Source of the DNA: Maylandia zebra
Lineage: Eukaryota > Chordata > Actinopteri > Cichliformes > Cichlidae
Reading direction: 5' to 3'
Length of the DNA: 64,000 nucleotides
Assembly (NCBI RefSeq): GCF_041146795.1
Contig: NC_135170.1
Location: forward strand, 23,120,033 to 23,184,032
In this document: positions 25,244 to 35,968 of the stretch, one piece after another
Layout of the letters: every line of letters starts with the position of its first letter
Numbering within the stretch: the stretch's first letter is position 1
Position numbers and translations under genes: made by a program
Notes under the pieces: model-generated
Seen by the model: the letters and a program-made list of their open reading frames with translations, nothing else
Databases searched by the model: none
Told to the model about the DNA's origin: nothing

Positions 25244-26851
25244 TCACATCAGATACCACGCAACCAGTCCAGCCAAGGCAGCAAACCAAGTAGCAAACAG
25301 GACCTGTCCTGTCGGGTGTCTGAGAGCAGCCATGGCCAGCTGACGGACGTATGCTGTTCCACCTGATGCCGCTGTGACACAAAGGAGGTCCGGACAAAAG
25401 CTTAGTTAGTGACAAGAAACGGTATCACTTACATATATTTACAAAGGCAGTACACTTACCCATTTTGGCATTGTAGTAGGGACATTTGCTGATGTCTCCA
25501 CCCATTGCTCCATGAACGGGCATGCCAGCATCTAAAACATCCTCCTGGATGGTTTTGCCGATCTCTTCTAACTCCTCAAACACCTGCCAGAACGAACGTG
25601 AAGCATGTGAGGTTGAAATATAAAGTCTACAATTTGTTGTTGGATAACACAGATAGATGAAACATCTATGAGTAATTCAAATACTTGGAAAGAGCAAAAC
25701 TCATACGGTTGATGGCTGGATCCCCGATTTATTACACTACTGAAACAGAAGAACCTTGCACGTCCACCACCAACGGTGCTTGAATGCGTTTGTGTATAAA
25801 CAGGTGAACTGGAGACACACTTGTTCAACAACTGAGGTTTAAGACTTAAGGCTTGGCCTCTCACCTCAATGTTGAACAGAAAAGCCTTCACAGCCTCATC
25901 CACCAGTCTCTTCTTTGTTTCCATGTCCAGTTCCAGCTCATTCATCCGACTTCGATACAGCTGCTTGAATGCTTTGGCGCTATGGATGGCATCGAACTGG
26001 TAAAACTCTAAGCCCTCTCCTGTGGGCGGCAGCTTCAAGGCTCTCTGTGCCACCTTCTTCAGCACCTGCCCACCAGATAGGTCCCCCATGTAGCGAGTGT
26101 AGGCATGTGCAACCAGCAAAACTGGGTCCTCCTGCCCTACTTGATGGATGCGGTCCACATATTGTTGGGTGGCCTTTGAGCAGCTTGCGTGGCTCTTCCA
26201 TTCTGGACCGTAAAAGTATTCGAGGTCACGGGCCAGAGCTTCGTGGCGATGCAGCTCAGCGGGAAAATAAAGAGGAGCAAAATGGGGGTGATCCTTGTTT
26301 CTTTCAATCTCCTCCTCCAGGGCCGTGTATGTGTAGTAAAGCGCCACCGCACCAAGCTGAGGGAAACAAACATGAAAAGTTGGTGTAAAAGCCACTTTTT
26401 CTGCCCTTCTTCAAACACAAGCGTAACATGAGCTGTCTGCTTTGTGTTCTTGTTTCCACCAGTTTTCTATAACACATTTATTTGCAGGCTTTGCTTTGTG
26501 AAGTAGTCTTCTATATAAAAAAAGGACATCGTCTACCTTTTTTCTTGACACTCACCTTGAAGAGCTCTTTGCGGATGCGACCCCTGAGGAAATCTTTCAC
26601 AAACTGAGTGTTCTCAGCCTTTTCGTGAATCTGCTTGGTCCCTGCTGCCAGCATCTCAGACAGATCCTCTGGCCTGGAGAAAGAAAGGAAGTTTGGTTTG
26701 TTGCGTATGTGGCAAAACTGAAGCAGGATTATTCATTTCAAATCTTATTAACACAGATACTATGTTACTGGAAGCAGCTTTACCTGAGGGTCTTTTCTTT
26801 CTGCTCATACACAGGCCCTGCACCATTGGACACATTCCCTGTTGTCTCCAT
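25244..26851 (-). CDS. hmox2: heme oxygenase 2
   Basis: Endoplasmic-reticulum enzyme that opens heme to biliverdin, CO and iron. Minus-strand exons 26851-26784, 26673-26556, 26356-25865, 25583-25460 and 25371-25244 join in phase to 309 residues (human HO-2 is 316). Visible features are the proximal heme-ligand His at about residue 39 in the [12 protein letters not shown] context, the family signature with [15 protein letters not shown] (GDLSGGQ at about residues 153-159), and a C-terminal tail anchor ending [11 protein letters not shown] Cys-Pro heme-regulatory motif (KCPYY) is at about residue 260; the second C-terminal CP motif known in mammalian HO-2 is absent. The CP motif and AWYLM-type tail favour HO-2 over HO-1. 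The start [10 protein letters not shown] follows a 48-base 5' UTR piece with an acceptor before 26899. Confidence 0.95.
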
Positions 26852-27261
26852 CTTCTCCAGTGACTTATTGATATGATGTTTCCTGACACCTACTTAACCC
26901 TAAAAATCAGAACAAAGCATTTAACAAGCAGTATAGTCACATTAAAAAGTATTATCACGCTCCATAATTTTTAATCTATATGCTGTCAAGGTAGAGTGCT
27001 GCCGTACAGCTGCATTGCTCACTGCAGCACTCGAGATCCAAACAAAATTAATAGCGTACAAGAGCTAAAAGGACATTCAGAAACACATCCACTACCAAGA
27101 AAAATGTTCTGTCTCACTATCCTGAATAAAAATGTCAAGCACTGTCTCTTAACAAAGCAACTTCAAATCAAACCTGGTAGTTTCTGTACCTTCCTCCTGA
27201 CAGATGATTTTTTTCCTTTTGTCATCTATCTCACAATATTAAAGAAAAAACAAAATTAAAA

Positions 27262-27527
27262 AAGGAGGGAGAGCAAGTAATCTACTAATCAGAGGGTTGG
27301 TGGTTTGATCCCTGGCTGCTCCAGTATTAATGCCAAGTATCGTCAGGGAAGATACTAACCCCAAGTTTCTCGTTTAAATATGCATGAATGTTAGACAGAA
27401 AGCACTTCAGTAGAAAAAGCATAGAAAAAAGTGCCTGTATGAACAGGTGATTGAGGCAAGTTGTATAAAGTGCTTTGAGTGCTCAGGTAGAATAGAAAAG
27501 CGCTGTACATCCATTTGCTATTTACCA
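27262..27527 (+). repeat. tRNA-derived SINE-like repeat
   Basis: Contains a pol III B-box-like GGTTTGATCCC at 27302-27312 followed by 'ctggctgctcc' and ends in a segment 'aagtgctttgagtgctc...aaaagcgctgtac' typical of a widespread teleost SINE-like family. It lies in the hmox2 5' intron, on the strand opposite to the gene. Family recognised from memory. Confidence 0.6.
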
Positions 27528-27883
27528 TCTTGGGAGCAGAACGACATTTTTTCCATATGGATCTTTACATGACAACTGACATAACCAAATTTAAGAACAT
27601 TTCCCAGCCTGACCACCTCTGACTGCCCTGAAGCTAGAGAACTACTTACACTATGTCATTCTAATTTATAGGCCAAATATCTGCTACTGTGACTTCAGGA
27701 ATAAATAATTTCAAAAGTTCAAGTCTATCATCACTGGAAGTTTTTCAAGGAAATTGGAGATCATCAGGCTGGATGCTCTGGGTCAGTTGACATAGAATGA
27801 GACCAATACATTACGCTATTAAAAACAGTTTACCTAGATTAGTGGTTAAGAGTCCACAAAACCTAACTTACCATAAAGTGTGT

Positions 27884-27935
27884 AATAATAATAATAATAA
27901 GTGTGTAATAATAATAATAAGTTTGTAATAATCAT
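27884..27935 (+). repeat. AAT trinucleotide microsatellite
   Basis: Two runs of (AAT)n separated by the repeated phrase 'gtgtaataat', inside the probable hmox2 5' intron. Otherwise the intron (26900-28804) shows no gene. Confidence 0.85.
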
Positions 27936-28804
27936 ATCAGATCCATAATCATAAAGCTAAGTCTGTTTATGGTGTTTGACTTACTGTCAAATACTACCGA
28001 CACCAAAACATAAATATCCCTTGGATATTTAGACGTACATTAAATAACAGCAGAATTAACTCTTACCCAAGATGACACAGAGGTTAATCAGCAAACGAGT
28101 GAAGCTAATAACCTCTTCACAGTGGCTGTCGTCCCTGAGTTAATGATGATGGAGGTCAAAGAAATAAAGCCTTTTGCCACTTAAATCCAGCGGCTTTAAG
28201 CCTCTGACCTGATTTACTGTAAGACAAAAAAAAAGAAAAGAAAGATAAGACAGGGTCAGAGTGAAAACTGATACAGTACAGACGGGCAAGTGCTGGCTTG
28301 GTTTACAGAGATAAGCAGCATCCAGGCAGGTGTGACCTAAATCAATGCAGCCAAACAAAAAGCAGCTCAAACAACACAGCACAGGCCTTCTAGCATTTAC
28401 CGGGAGACTCCAAGCATAACTCGCACAATGAGCAAGCAAGTGCCATACGAGGAGAGCCTCGTAAGTGATTTAAATCAGCTGAATCCCTCCAATCACAGAT
28501 CATGTTGTAAAACCACCTTTTATCATCACACGAAGGTTAAACCCGAGAGTTCGTCCTCTAGCTTCCCACAGTGGGAGCATCACTTTAACAACCACAGCTA
28601 ACTTTACTGAACAACGCTAGCCAAGTTAGCTGTAAGCTAGCTAACATAACATTTCCACAAAACACGCTTAAGATTTGAGAAATCAGCGGTTTGCCACACA
28701 CCAGGGGCCCACGTCTCTGTTCGTAAAATGTAATAATGCTAAATTACAATGCCACAACAAACCTTCTCTGCACCGTGATAAGCTACCTACAGCTACAAAA
28801 TTAC

Positions 28805-28880
28805 CGTGCGGAGGTCCAGAGCGAAACTACGTTTAACTCCGCCCCTTCGATGATCACATGATACTCTACAGGATGCTCTA
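28805..28880 (-). promoter_or_regulatory. hmox2: probable hmox2 non-coding first exon and promoter
   Basis: On the minus strand a GC-rich stretch reads ...GGACCTCCGCACG followed by GTAATT, a usable donor at 28804, which could splice to the acceptor before 26899 upstream of the ATG. Just upstream is a GGGGCGG box (complement of ccgcccc near 28841) and a TCACATGA-like E-box. The assignment is inference; other first exons are possible between 26.9 and 28.9 kb. Confidence 0.4.
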
Positions 28881-30730
28881 AGATTTGTAGTTCTCGCACA
28901 GGACTACAGAAAAAAAAAAACTATCCAGAAAAAATTCCGTATCTTCATAGTATTAGGCTTTTCGTCACAGCGAAAGGGCTACTGAAAAAACTATTAAAAT
29001 TGGCTATAATAAAAGATGTAGCTGAATAATGAAGAATTTCAACTAAATCATAGATTTCAAATAGCTAGTCCCGTCGAACTATCTGTTTATTACTCCAATA
29101 ATTGAGAAATTCATGTAACTATGGAGAAAAGGGCAGTAGTATGTCACAATAGGGACAATAAGATAGGATAAACTTTATCCCAAACAAACACAGAATACAA
29201 GCTTAACAAAACAGACTATGACATGACCAAACAATAACTAACCTGGAATGAAAATAAATACTTTTAAAAAAGTGAACTGAAATAGAAATCCATCCATCCA
29301 TTTGCTTTCTTCAACTTATCCACTTCAGGTGCATTGAGGGCTGGGGACTATCCAAGAGCCAGGGTACATTCAGGACAGGTTGTCAGTCTGATGTAGGTGG
29401 GAAAAAAGCATGAAATAATAATGTACAGCTAAGTAAAACATGTCAAAGAGAAGAATTTAAACTAGCTTACTGACTGTAGTAAAGCAGCATAGCAAAAACC
29501 AGAGGACATACAGTGGGTAAGTGTAAGAGTGTAAGGTGTTTTGAGAGCACAGTCTTGAAATAAACTGTTAGCATGAGGTGATGCCTTGCCAGACAGATGT
29601 GTAAACTGTAGAGAGCTATTGCGTGAGGTATGAAAGATTTACTGTCAGAGCTGAATCAGTCTGTTAGACAAGTGCTCTGCTGCTGTCCAGTAAATGATGC
29701 AGAAAGTGGTCAGGATAACAACAAATCCCAGAGCCAGCCTGATCATCCTGTAGGTGTCACCAGGATAGAAAATCTCCAAAACTTTCCTGCAAATGTTGAA
29801 GATATAGATTCATCAGAAGGCAATCTCCAGCACCTGGCAAAATCAATGTTCATACTATTCCTCAAGGAAATTTTTCATGGTAATGAATACCAAACATGCT
29901 GGTTTGCATGTCATTTAACATTAGGGATAATCTTTTCTACTGCTAGATATAGTATGAGACACATCATAAGTCCTAAATTACAGAAATTGGAACCTAGAGA
30001 GAAAACCAAGACCAAATCAAAAGGCTACAAGAGAATAACCACAAGATGGCCTTCATACCAAATAAATGCAATGGTTTGTCAACAATTACTGCTGTTACTG
30101 TTCCTTTGGGAATGAATAAAAGATAAAGTAGTCCAAGTTTTAATGGATGCTCATTTTAATACATTTTAAATTGCAACACCAGTTGCAAATCAGGACGTGA
30201 TTTTAGTAAAACCATCTGTAGCTCTCTATCAGGCCATAATGAAGTAATTGCAAGTTACATAACCTGATAAAACCATCACTGGGTTTGACAGCAATTATCC
30301 TTGTAATGGCATTGTTTATGGCAGTGTTTTTAAATCATCTCATCAGCTGGTGTTCAGTGATGTGCCCATTTTACCCAAGCTGTTCTCTAGTTTCACAGGA
30401 CTTGCTGCACAATATCCACTAATCTGACGTGGGAACAATTCAATGTTCTTCCTTATTGGCGCTTCAGGTGATGCACCTATGAATTCAAGGCTTTTGAATA
30501 AAACACTGGCCTCATACACTGGTAAAATCATAATGGTTTTCTGTGAGGGTACAACAGCTTGTCCCAAACACATTTGTTCCATAGATGAAGTTTAACATGA
30601 GGGCCTCACCCTCTTCCCCCTCTTCAATCTGTGACTGACTGGATCATGACAGTCAGTAACAGATCCAAGTGTGATAATTACGTTTTGGGTGTTTCTGTGC
30701 ATAGATGTTTCGTGTATACTCATCATGCAT
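28881..30730. other. gene-poor intergenic stretch
   Basis: No gene recognised. A decayed copy of the common dispersed repeat lies at about 29288-29400 ('ccatccatccatttgctttc'). An isolated 161-codon plus-strand ORF at 29630-30115 resembles no family known to me and is treated as chance or repeat-derived. Confidence 0.5.
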
Positions 30731-30734
30731 ATGT

Positions 30735-33341
30735 AAATTCAAATTCAAATTTTATTTGTCACGTACACAGTCATACACAGTACGATATGTAGTGAAATGC
30801 TTGGACAACTGCTCGTGACCTAAAGAAAACAAAAAAGGAAAAGGCTATGAATAAGATAGGAAATAAATATGAAAAATTAAAAAGGGTAAATTTAACTAGG
30901 AAGGACTAAAATATAAATTAAGGTTAAAAATGAAATAACTGTACAACACAAATTAGAATGAAGGGTAAATTTAACTGGGAAGAATAAGATAAAATATATA
31001 AATTAAAGTTGAAAATAAAATAACTGTACAACAAAATACACAATACACAATATAGAACTATATAAGAATGTATGAAGAAATCTAAATATAAATAAATATA
31101 TACACAATAACAGCAGCTGTACAAGTATTAACCGGAAATGAAGAATATAGTGACCAGTGTTGTGCAAAACCAAAGTCCAGAAAGTCCAGTGTGTGTGTAA
31201 GAACCATATGTGTGGGTCAGTACTGTGTGGTGGTGTGATTGAGAGACCGTATCGCCTGCGGGAAGAAGCTCCTCCTCAGTCTCTCTGTGTTGGTCTTCAG
31301 GGAGCGGAATCGCTTTCCTGACCTCAACAGAGAGAACAGTCTGTTGTTGGGATGGCTGAGGTCCTTCACGATCTTCCTGGCCTTGGTCCAGCACCGCCTG
31401 CTGTAGATTGAGTGCAGGTCAGGGAGCTCGGAGCGGATGGTGCGCTCAGCTGACCGCACAACCCTCTGTAGAGCTCGTCTGTCCTGCATGGTGCTGTTCC
31501 CGAACCAGGTTAAGATGTTTCCCGCCAGGATGCTCTCTATGGTGCACGAGTAAAAGTTCCTGAGCACCTTGGAGGGCAGTTGGAAGTCTCTCAAGCGTCT
31601 GAGGTGGTAGAGACGCTGTCGGGCCTTTTTCACCACGGTGTTGATGTGACAGGACCATGACAGGTCCTGCGTGATGTGAACTCCGAGGTATTTGAAGCTG
31701 TCCACTCTCTCCACTGGGCACTCGTTGATGACGGGGGTCTGGTAGTTCCTCTCCTGCTTAGTGCTGAAGTCCACTATCAGCTCCTTTGTCTTACTGACGT
31801 TTAGAAGGAGGTTGTTCCTCTGGCACCAGTTCTCCAGATTCCTAATCTCCTTCAGGTAGGCCGTCTCGTTGTTATCAGAGATCAGGCCCACCACGACGGT
31901 GTCGTCAGCAAACTTGATGATGGTGGTGGAGCTGGTAGTGGCCACACAGTCATATGTGTACAAAGAGTACAGCAGGGGGCTCAGAACACACCCCTGGGGG
32001 GCTCCAGTGCTGAGAGTGGTGGAGGCTGAGACATGTCCGCCCATCCTTACTGCCTGTGGTCTGCCAGTTAGGAAGTTGGGAGATCCACTGACACATAGAT
32101 GAGCTGAGTCCCAGATGCTCCAGCTTGGTGGTGAGTGTGGAGGGAATTATGGTGTTAAATGCAGAGCTGTAGTCTATGAAGAGCATTTTAACATAATTCC
32201 CCCTTCTAGTGTCCAAGTGAGTGAGTGATGTGTGGAGGAGATGAGAGATGGCATCGTCTGTGGAACGATTTGGACGGTAAGCGAACTGTAGTGGGTCCAG
32301 TGTGTCTGGTAGTGAAGAAATGATGAAGTCTCTGACCAGGCGTTCAAAGCACTTCATCACTACTGAGGTGAGGGCTACAGGGCGATAGTCATTGAGAGAA
32401 GCAGGGTGGGGTTTCTTCGGGACAGGAACAATGATGGACTCTTTGAAGCATGTGGGGATCACCGACTGAGATAAAGAGATGTTGAATATCTCAGTGAACA
32501 CAGGAGCTAGCTGGTATGCGCAGTCTCTTAGGATACGACCTGGGATACCGTCTGGTCCTGCTGCTTTCCTGGTGTTCACTCTCTTGAAGGCTCTCCTTAC
32601 TTCATGCTCGGAGATGACGAGCACGTTTCCGGTGCTGGCAGTATCTTCCTGTCTGCAGCCGTTAGCGCCAACACTAGCATTGTTGGAGACCTTAGCTGCA
32701 GCCTCGAAGCGAGCATAGAAAGTGTTCAGCTCGTCTGCCAGAGTCACGGCCGCGTTCGTCATACCGGTTGTTGGTGCTTTATAGTCCGTTATTGTCCTTA
32801 GTCCCCGCCACAGGCTCCTAGAGTCACTCTGTTGGAGTTGTGACTCTAGTTTCCTCCCGTAGCGCTGCTTCGCCTCTTTCACCGCCCTCCGCACGTTATA
32901 TGACGCGGCTTTGTACGGGTCCATGTCCCCCGTCATGAGTCCCGTGTTGTAGGCAGCGGTGCGGGATCTCAGAGCGTCGCGGATGGTTTTATCCACCCAC
33001 GGCTTCTGGTTGGGAAACGTTGTGATAGTCTTTGTCTCCACGGTATCATCCGCTAGTTTCCCGATGAATCCCACAACCGCTTCCGTAAACACGTTGACGT
33101 CATCGTCGGAGCTGTTTCTGAACATGCCCCAGTCTGCGTCATCGAGTGCGTCCTGTAACGCGGCCACCGATTGATCCGTCCAGCGCGCGACCTTCCTCTG
33201 AACCGGAACTTCCTGTTTCAGCCTTTGTTTGTATTTTGGCATGAGGAAGATGGCGGCGTGATCAGATTTACCAAACGGGGGGCGGGATTGTGCCTTGTAG
33301 CCGTCCTTGACCGTAGTGTAGCAGTGGTCCAGTGTACAAAG
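30735..33341 (-). mobile_element. LINE of the L2 (CR1/L2) clade, 5'-truncated, one frameshift
   Basis: Reading the minus strand from 33341, the element starts inside the endonuclease (LDHCYTTVKDG, then GKSDHAAI with the catalytic SDH), continues through a long linker and the reverse transcriptase (DYRPVALTSV, FIDYSSAFNT, GAPQGCVLSP, FADDTVVVG) and ends with the L2-type C-terminus. The two main frames, 33242-31950 and 32044-31217, are joined by a single one-base insertion at a GGG run at about 32078-32080, between the palm motifs. The 3' end carries the phrase 'cacagtacgatatgtagtgaaatgcttg' (as seen on plus near 30773) shared by fish L2 elements and SINE tails. The 5' end is lost, so it is a dead copy, but little decayed. 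Confidence 0.88.
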
Positions 33342-33907
33342 TGACTGTTAATGTTGCCTGGAAGATTGATCCATTAGTAAAGGGCTAAAAGCCCACTTGC
33401 ATGTTGTAGCTGTGAGGGCACGTACGTGTGTGTGTGTGCTTTTGTCCAAATGTGATTGTCAGAGCCTAATATTAGTCTGGCAAGCCGGCTGCATTGTCAG
33501 ATGTGTGGCTGGCAGGGGGGCAGTTGAGTGCCTCTCCCCCTCATTCTGCTGCTGAGCCACAGGAGCCTGGTGGGGAGGATAACAAGATGATTCACTTCCC
33601 TGCAATGGGGCCACAAAGCTGTTGCCATTAGATGAAATTGCTTTGGGAAGTGCTTTTGAGCTACTGATACCGTTCAGAGCGGAGGGGGGGGATCAGTTTA
33701 AAAGAAGAAATGTTAGCTTTAAAGCTGATTTTTCCACACAAACCATAACATTTCTTTGCACTGACAGCTTGATAAGTCTCTCAGCCTGTTTCACGGCTAC
33801 TTAGTTTTGTTTGCTACTCTGCTTTCCTGTGCATTCCCTTTGTGGTTGAGATATAGCACGCAGTCCATTTTACCCTACCACTATCTGACATGGTACCTGC
33901 TGGGATC
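33342..33907. other. single-copy-looking spacer between LINEs
   Basis: No ORF or RNA gene recognised. A GT microsatellite lies near 33425-33440. The segment about 33450-33640 is non-repetitive in appearance and could be conserved non-coding sequence; this cannot be judged from one sequence. Confidence 0.3.
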
Positions 33908-34171
33908 TGATTTTTATTTATTTATTTTTTAAAAATATGTTTATTAAGATTTTTGATATAAACAAAACAAAACAGACAACACAACAGCAAGGGCAAAAAA
34001 AAAAAAGGCAAAAAATCACACTGCATCAACAAAGATCCTACTTCAACACTGGCAAGATACAAAAATGAAATGCTAGGGTGGTAGACTGAATTATCGATCA
34101 AAGAGGAATTTGTTTTAATGCATGATCTAAAAATGGCTGCCACACATTAAAAAACTTACTAAGTTTGTCCT
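33908..34171 (-). mobile_element. possible older L1-type 3' fragment, host of the young L1
   Basis: On the minus strand the stretch ends in AATAAAC and then an A-rich (AATA/AAAT) tail, like the 3' end of a LINE in reverse orientation. The young L1 at 34191 is inserted in or next to it and the sequence continues after the insertion at 40211. Only compositional evidence supports this. Confidence 0.4.
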
Positions 34172-34358
34172 AAAAATGGCAACAATACAGGGATGGGAGA
34201 GAGCAGCGACATGTGAAGACGTGTTTTTGCGAGCTCTGCTTAGATTGACCATTTGCGTAATTTTCCCGCTCCCCTTCTAGTACATCCCGGCGCGAACCCG
34301 TCTCACAAGTGCCTAATCTTTCGAATCAGTTGTATTTTGTAGTCTAAAGCTGTTCAAC

Positions 34359-35276
34359 ATGCCTAAATCGCTCAAGCAGAAGCCGGGGCCTGATGCCTCG
34401 GACTTGCCTGGTGCGGATCCGGCCGCGGGGGTGGGGGCCGGGCCGGATCTCGACACAATCATGGCTGCCATAAAGCAAACGGAGCAGAATGTGCTAGCCA
34501 AGATCGACTCGTCTGTGATGGCAGCTGCAGGTGAACTACACAAGAAAATAGACGACTTGGCGGGTGATTTAAGGTCAGAGGTCCTGAGTGTGCGCGCAGA
34601 GTTTGCGAAGGCTATCGAAGACATGCAGAAAGAAAACGCCACGCTCTCGACCCGCACTGATGATCTTGAGGAGGAAGCTAATGGCCAGGCTAACCGTGTT
34701 GTAGCACTGGAAGCTAAAGTTGATGCGCTATCTGCCCAAGTCGTCCGGTTGGCAGACAAGGCCGATGATTTGGAGTCCCGGCAACGTCGTGATAACTGCA
34801 GACTAATTGGAGTGGAAGAGGGATTCGGAAATATTCGACCGGAGAAAGCCGTGGCTGAATTGTTGAAGGAAGCGCTCGCCCTCGACTATACGCCGACGCT
34901 CGATCGGGCGCATAGGAGCCTGCAGCCGAGGCCAAAGGATGGAGATGCCCCGAGACCGATAATCGTCAAGTTCCACTATTTTCAGGAGAAAGTGGATGTT
35001 CTTCGAAAGGCCATGGGGGCAGGTCCCATTACCCGTAATGGGAAGCGTTTCTACATCTACCCAGATTACTCGGCCACCGTTAGAAAGAAGAGATCGGCCT
35101 TTACCGAGGTGAGAAGATTGCTTCGCCGGTGTACGGGAGTGAAATATGGTCTCCTGTATCCAGCTACATTGAAAATCACGACCCCGGCTGGCGAACAGAT
35201 GTCTTTCGAAGACCCGATCAAGGCAAGGCACTACGTCGAGACCAATCTGCGCCCACGGGAGACGGAGGGAGAGTGA
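34359..35276 (+). CDS. L1 ORF1 protein (RNA-binding chaperone)
   Basis: 305 residues. A Gly/Pro/Ala-rich head is followed by a long heptad-like helical segment (about residues 35-145, with many Leu/Val/Ala and charged residues), then an RRM-like part beginning DNCRLIGVEEG and a basic C-terminal domain with ARHYVETNLRPRE. This order is that of L1 ORF1 proteins, which trimerise through the coiled coil and coat the element's RNA. The start at 34359 is the first ATG in frame after the short 5' UTR. No frameshift or stop. Confidence 0.85.
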   Translation: MPKSLKQKPGPDASDLPGADPAAGVGAGPDLDTIMAAIKQTEQNVLAKIDSSVMAAAGELHKKIDDLAGDLRSEVLSVRAEFAKAIEDMQKENATLSTRTDDLEEEANGQANRVVALEAKVDALSAQVVRLADKADDLESRQRRDNCRLIGVEEGFGNIRPEKAVAELLKEALALDYTPTLDRAHRSLQPRPKDGDAPRPIIVKFHYFQEKVDVLRKAMGAGPITRNGKRFYIYPDYSATVRKKRSAFTEVRRLLRRCTGVKYGLLYPATLKITTPAGEQMSFEDPIKARHYVETNLRPRETEGE

Positions 35277-35968
35277 CAGTTAATTCACGGACCACAACAA
35301 GTATCACACGCTGCGTGCTACCATTGAGGTAGTCTGCACAGGCTGTGCATTGACTGGTGAACGTCGCCACGCTACGGTTGGATGCCCTTTATGATTGGAC
35401 AAGGTATAGCTATAAGATGTTGGGGATTTCTGTGGATGTCATGTGGCCTGGGGAATATTTTATTTCAGAATATCTTCGGTATCCTCATTGGTCTTAGTTC
35501 CAGCCCGACACCATAACCCCAACAGTGCTTTTATTTTGCTTTTTGATGTATTCTGATTAATTAATCCCCTTTTTCTTATCACCAGTGTCATTATTTTTAT
35601 TGGGTTTTACCCCTTTCTTGTGGGATTATTTTCCAACCGTGAGTGTTCAGAGCCGTACCGGCCTGTAAGTGGATGGGTGCCGACATGCATGCGGCAATAA
35701 TGATGCTGAGTCAAGGGTCCTATTATACTTTGTTCTGTCTTTGCTGAGTTCATGTAAGAGTTTAAGCTAGTGTAAACGTGTTATATGCCTAGGAGAGAGA
35801 GGAGTGTTTTCAGGGCAGTCTCAGGTTTGTGGAAGACCAGCCCAGGGGTCCAGGATGGTGAGAGGTTTATCTATGTTTATCTGTTTGTTTTTGTTAGTTT
35901 TGCTTTGGGTTTATCTGTGGTTTATGTTGTGGCTCAAACAGGCACTGAAACACTGAGATATAACCAAC

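Noticed and set aside
29630-30115. 161-codon plus-strand ORF
   Set aside because: No recognisable domain, no splice partners, no promoter or codon pattern that sets it apart, and it is surrounded by repeat-rich sequence. Kept out as a gene.
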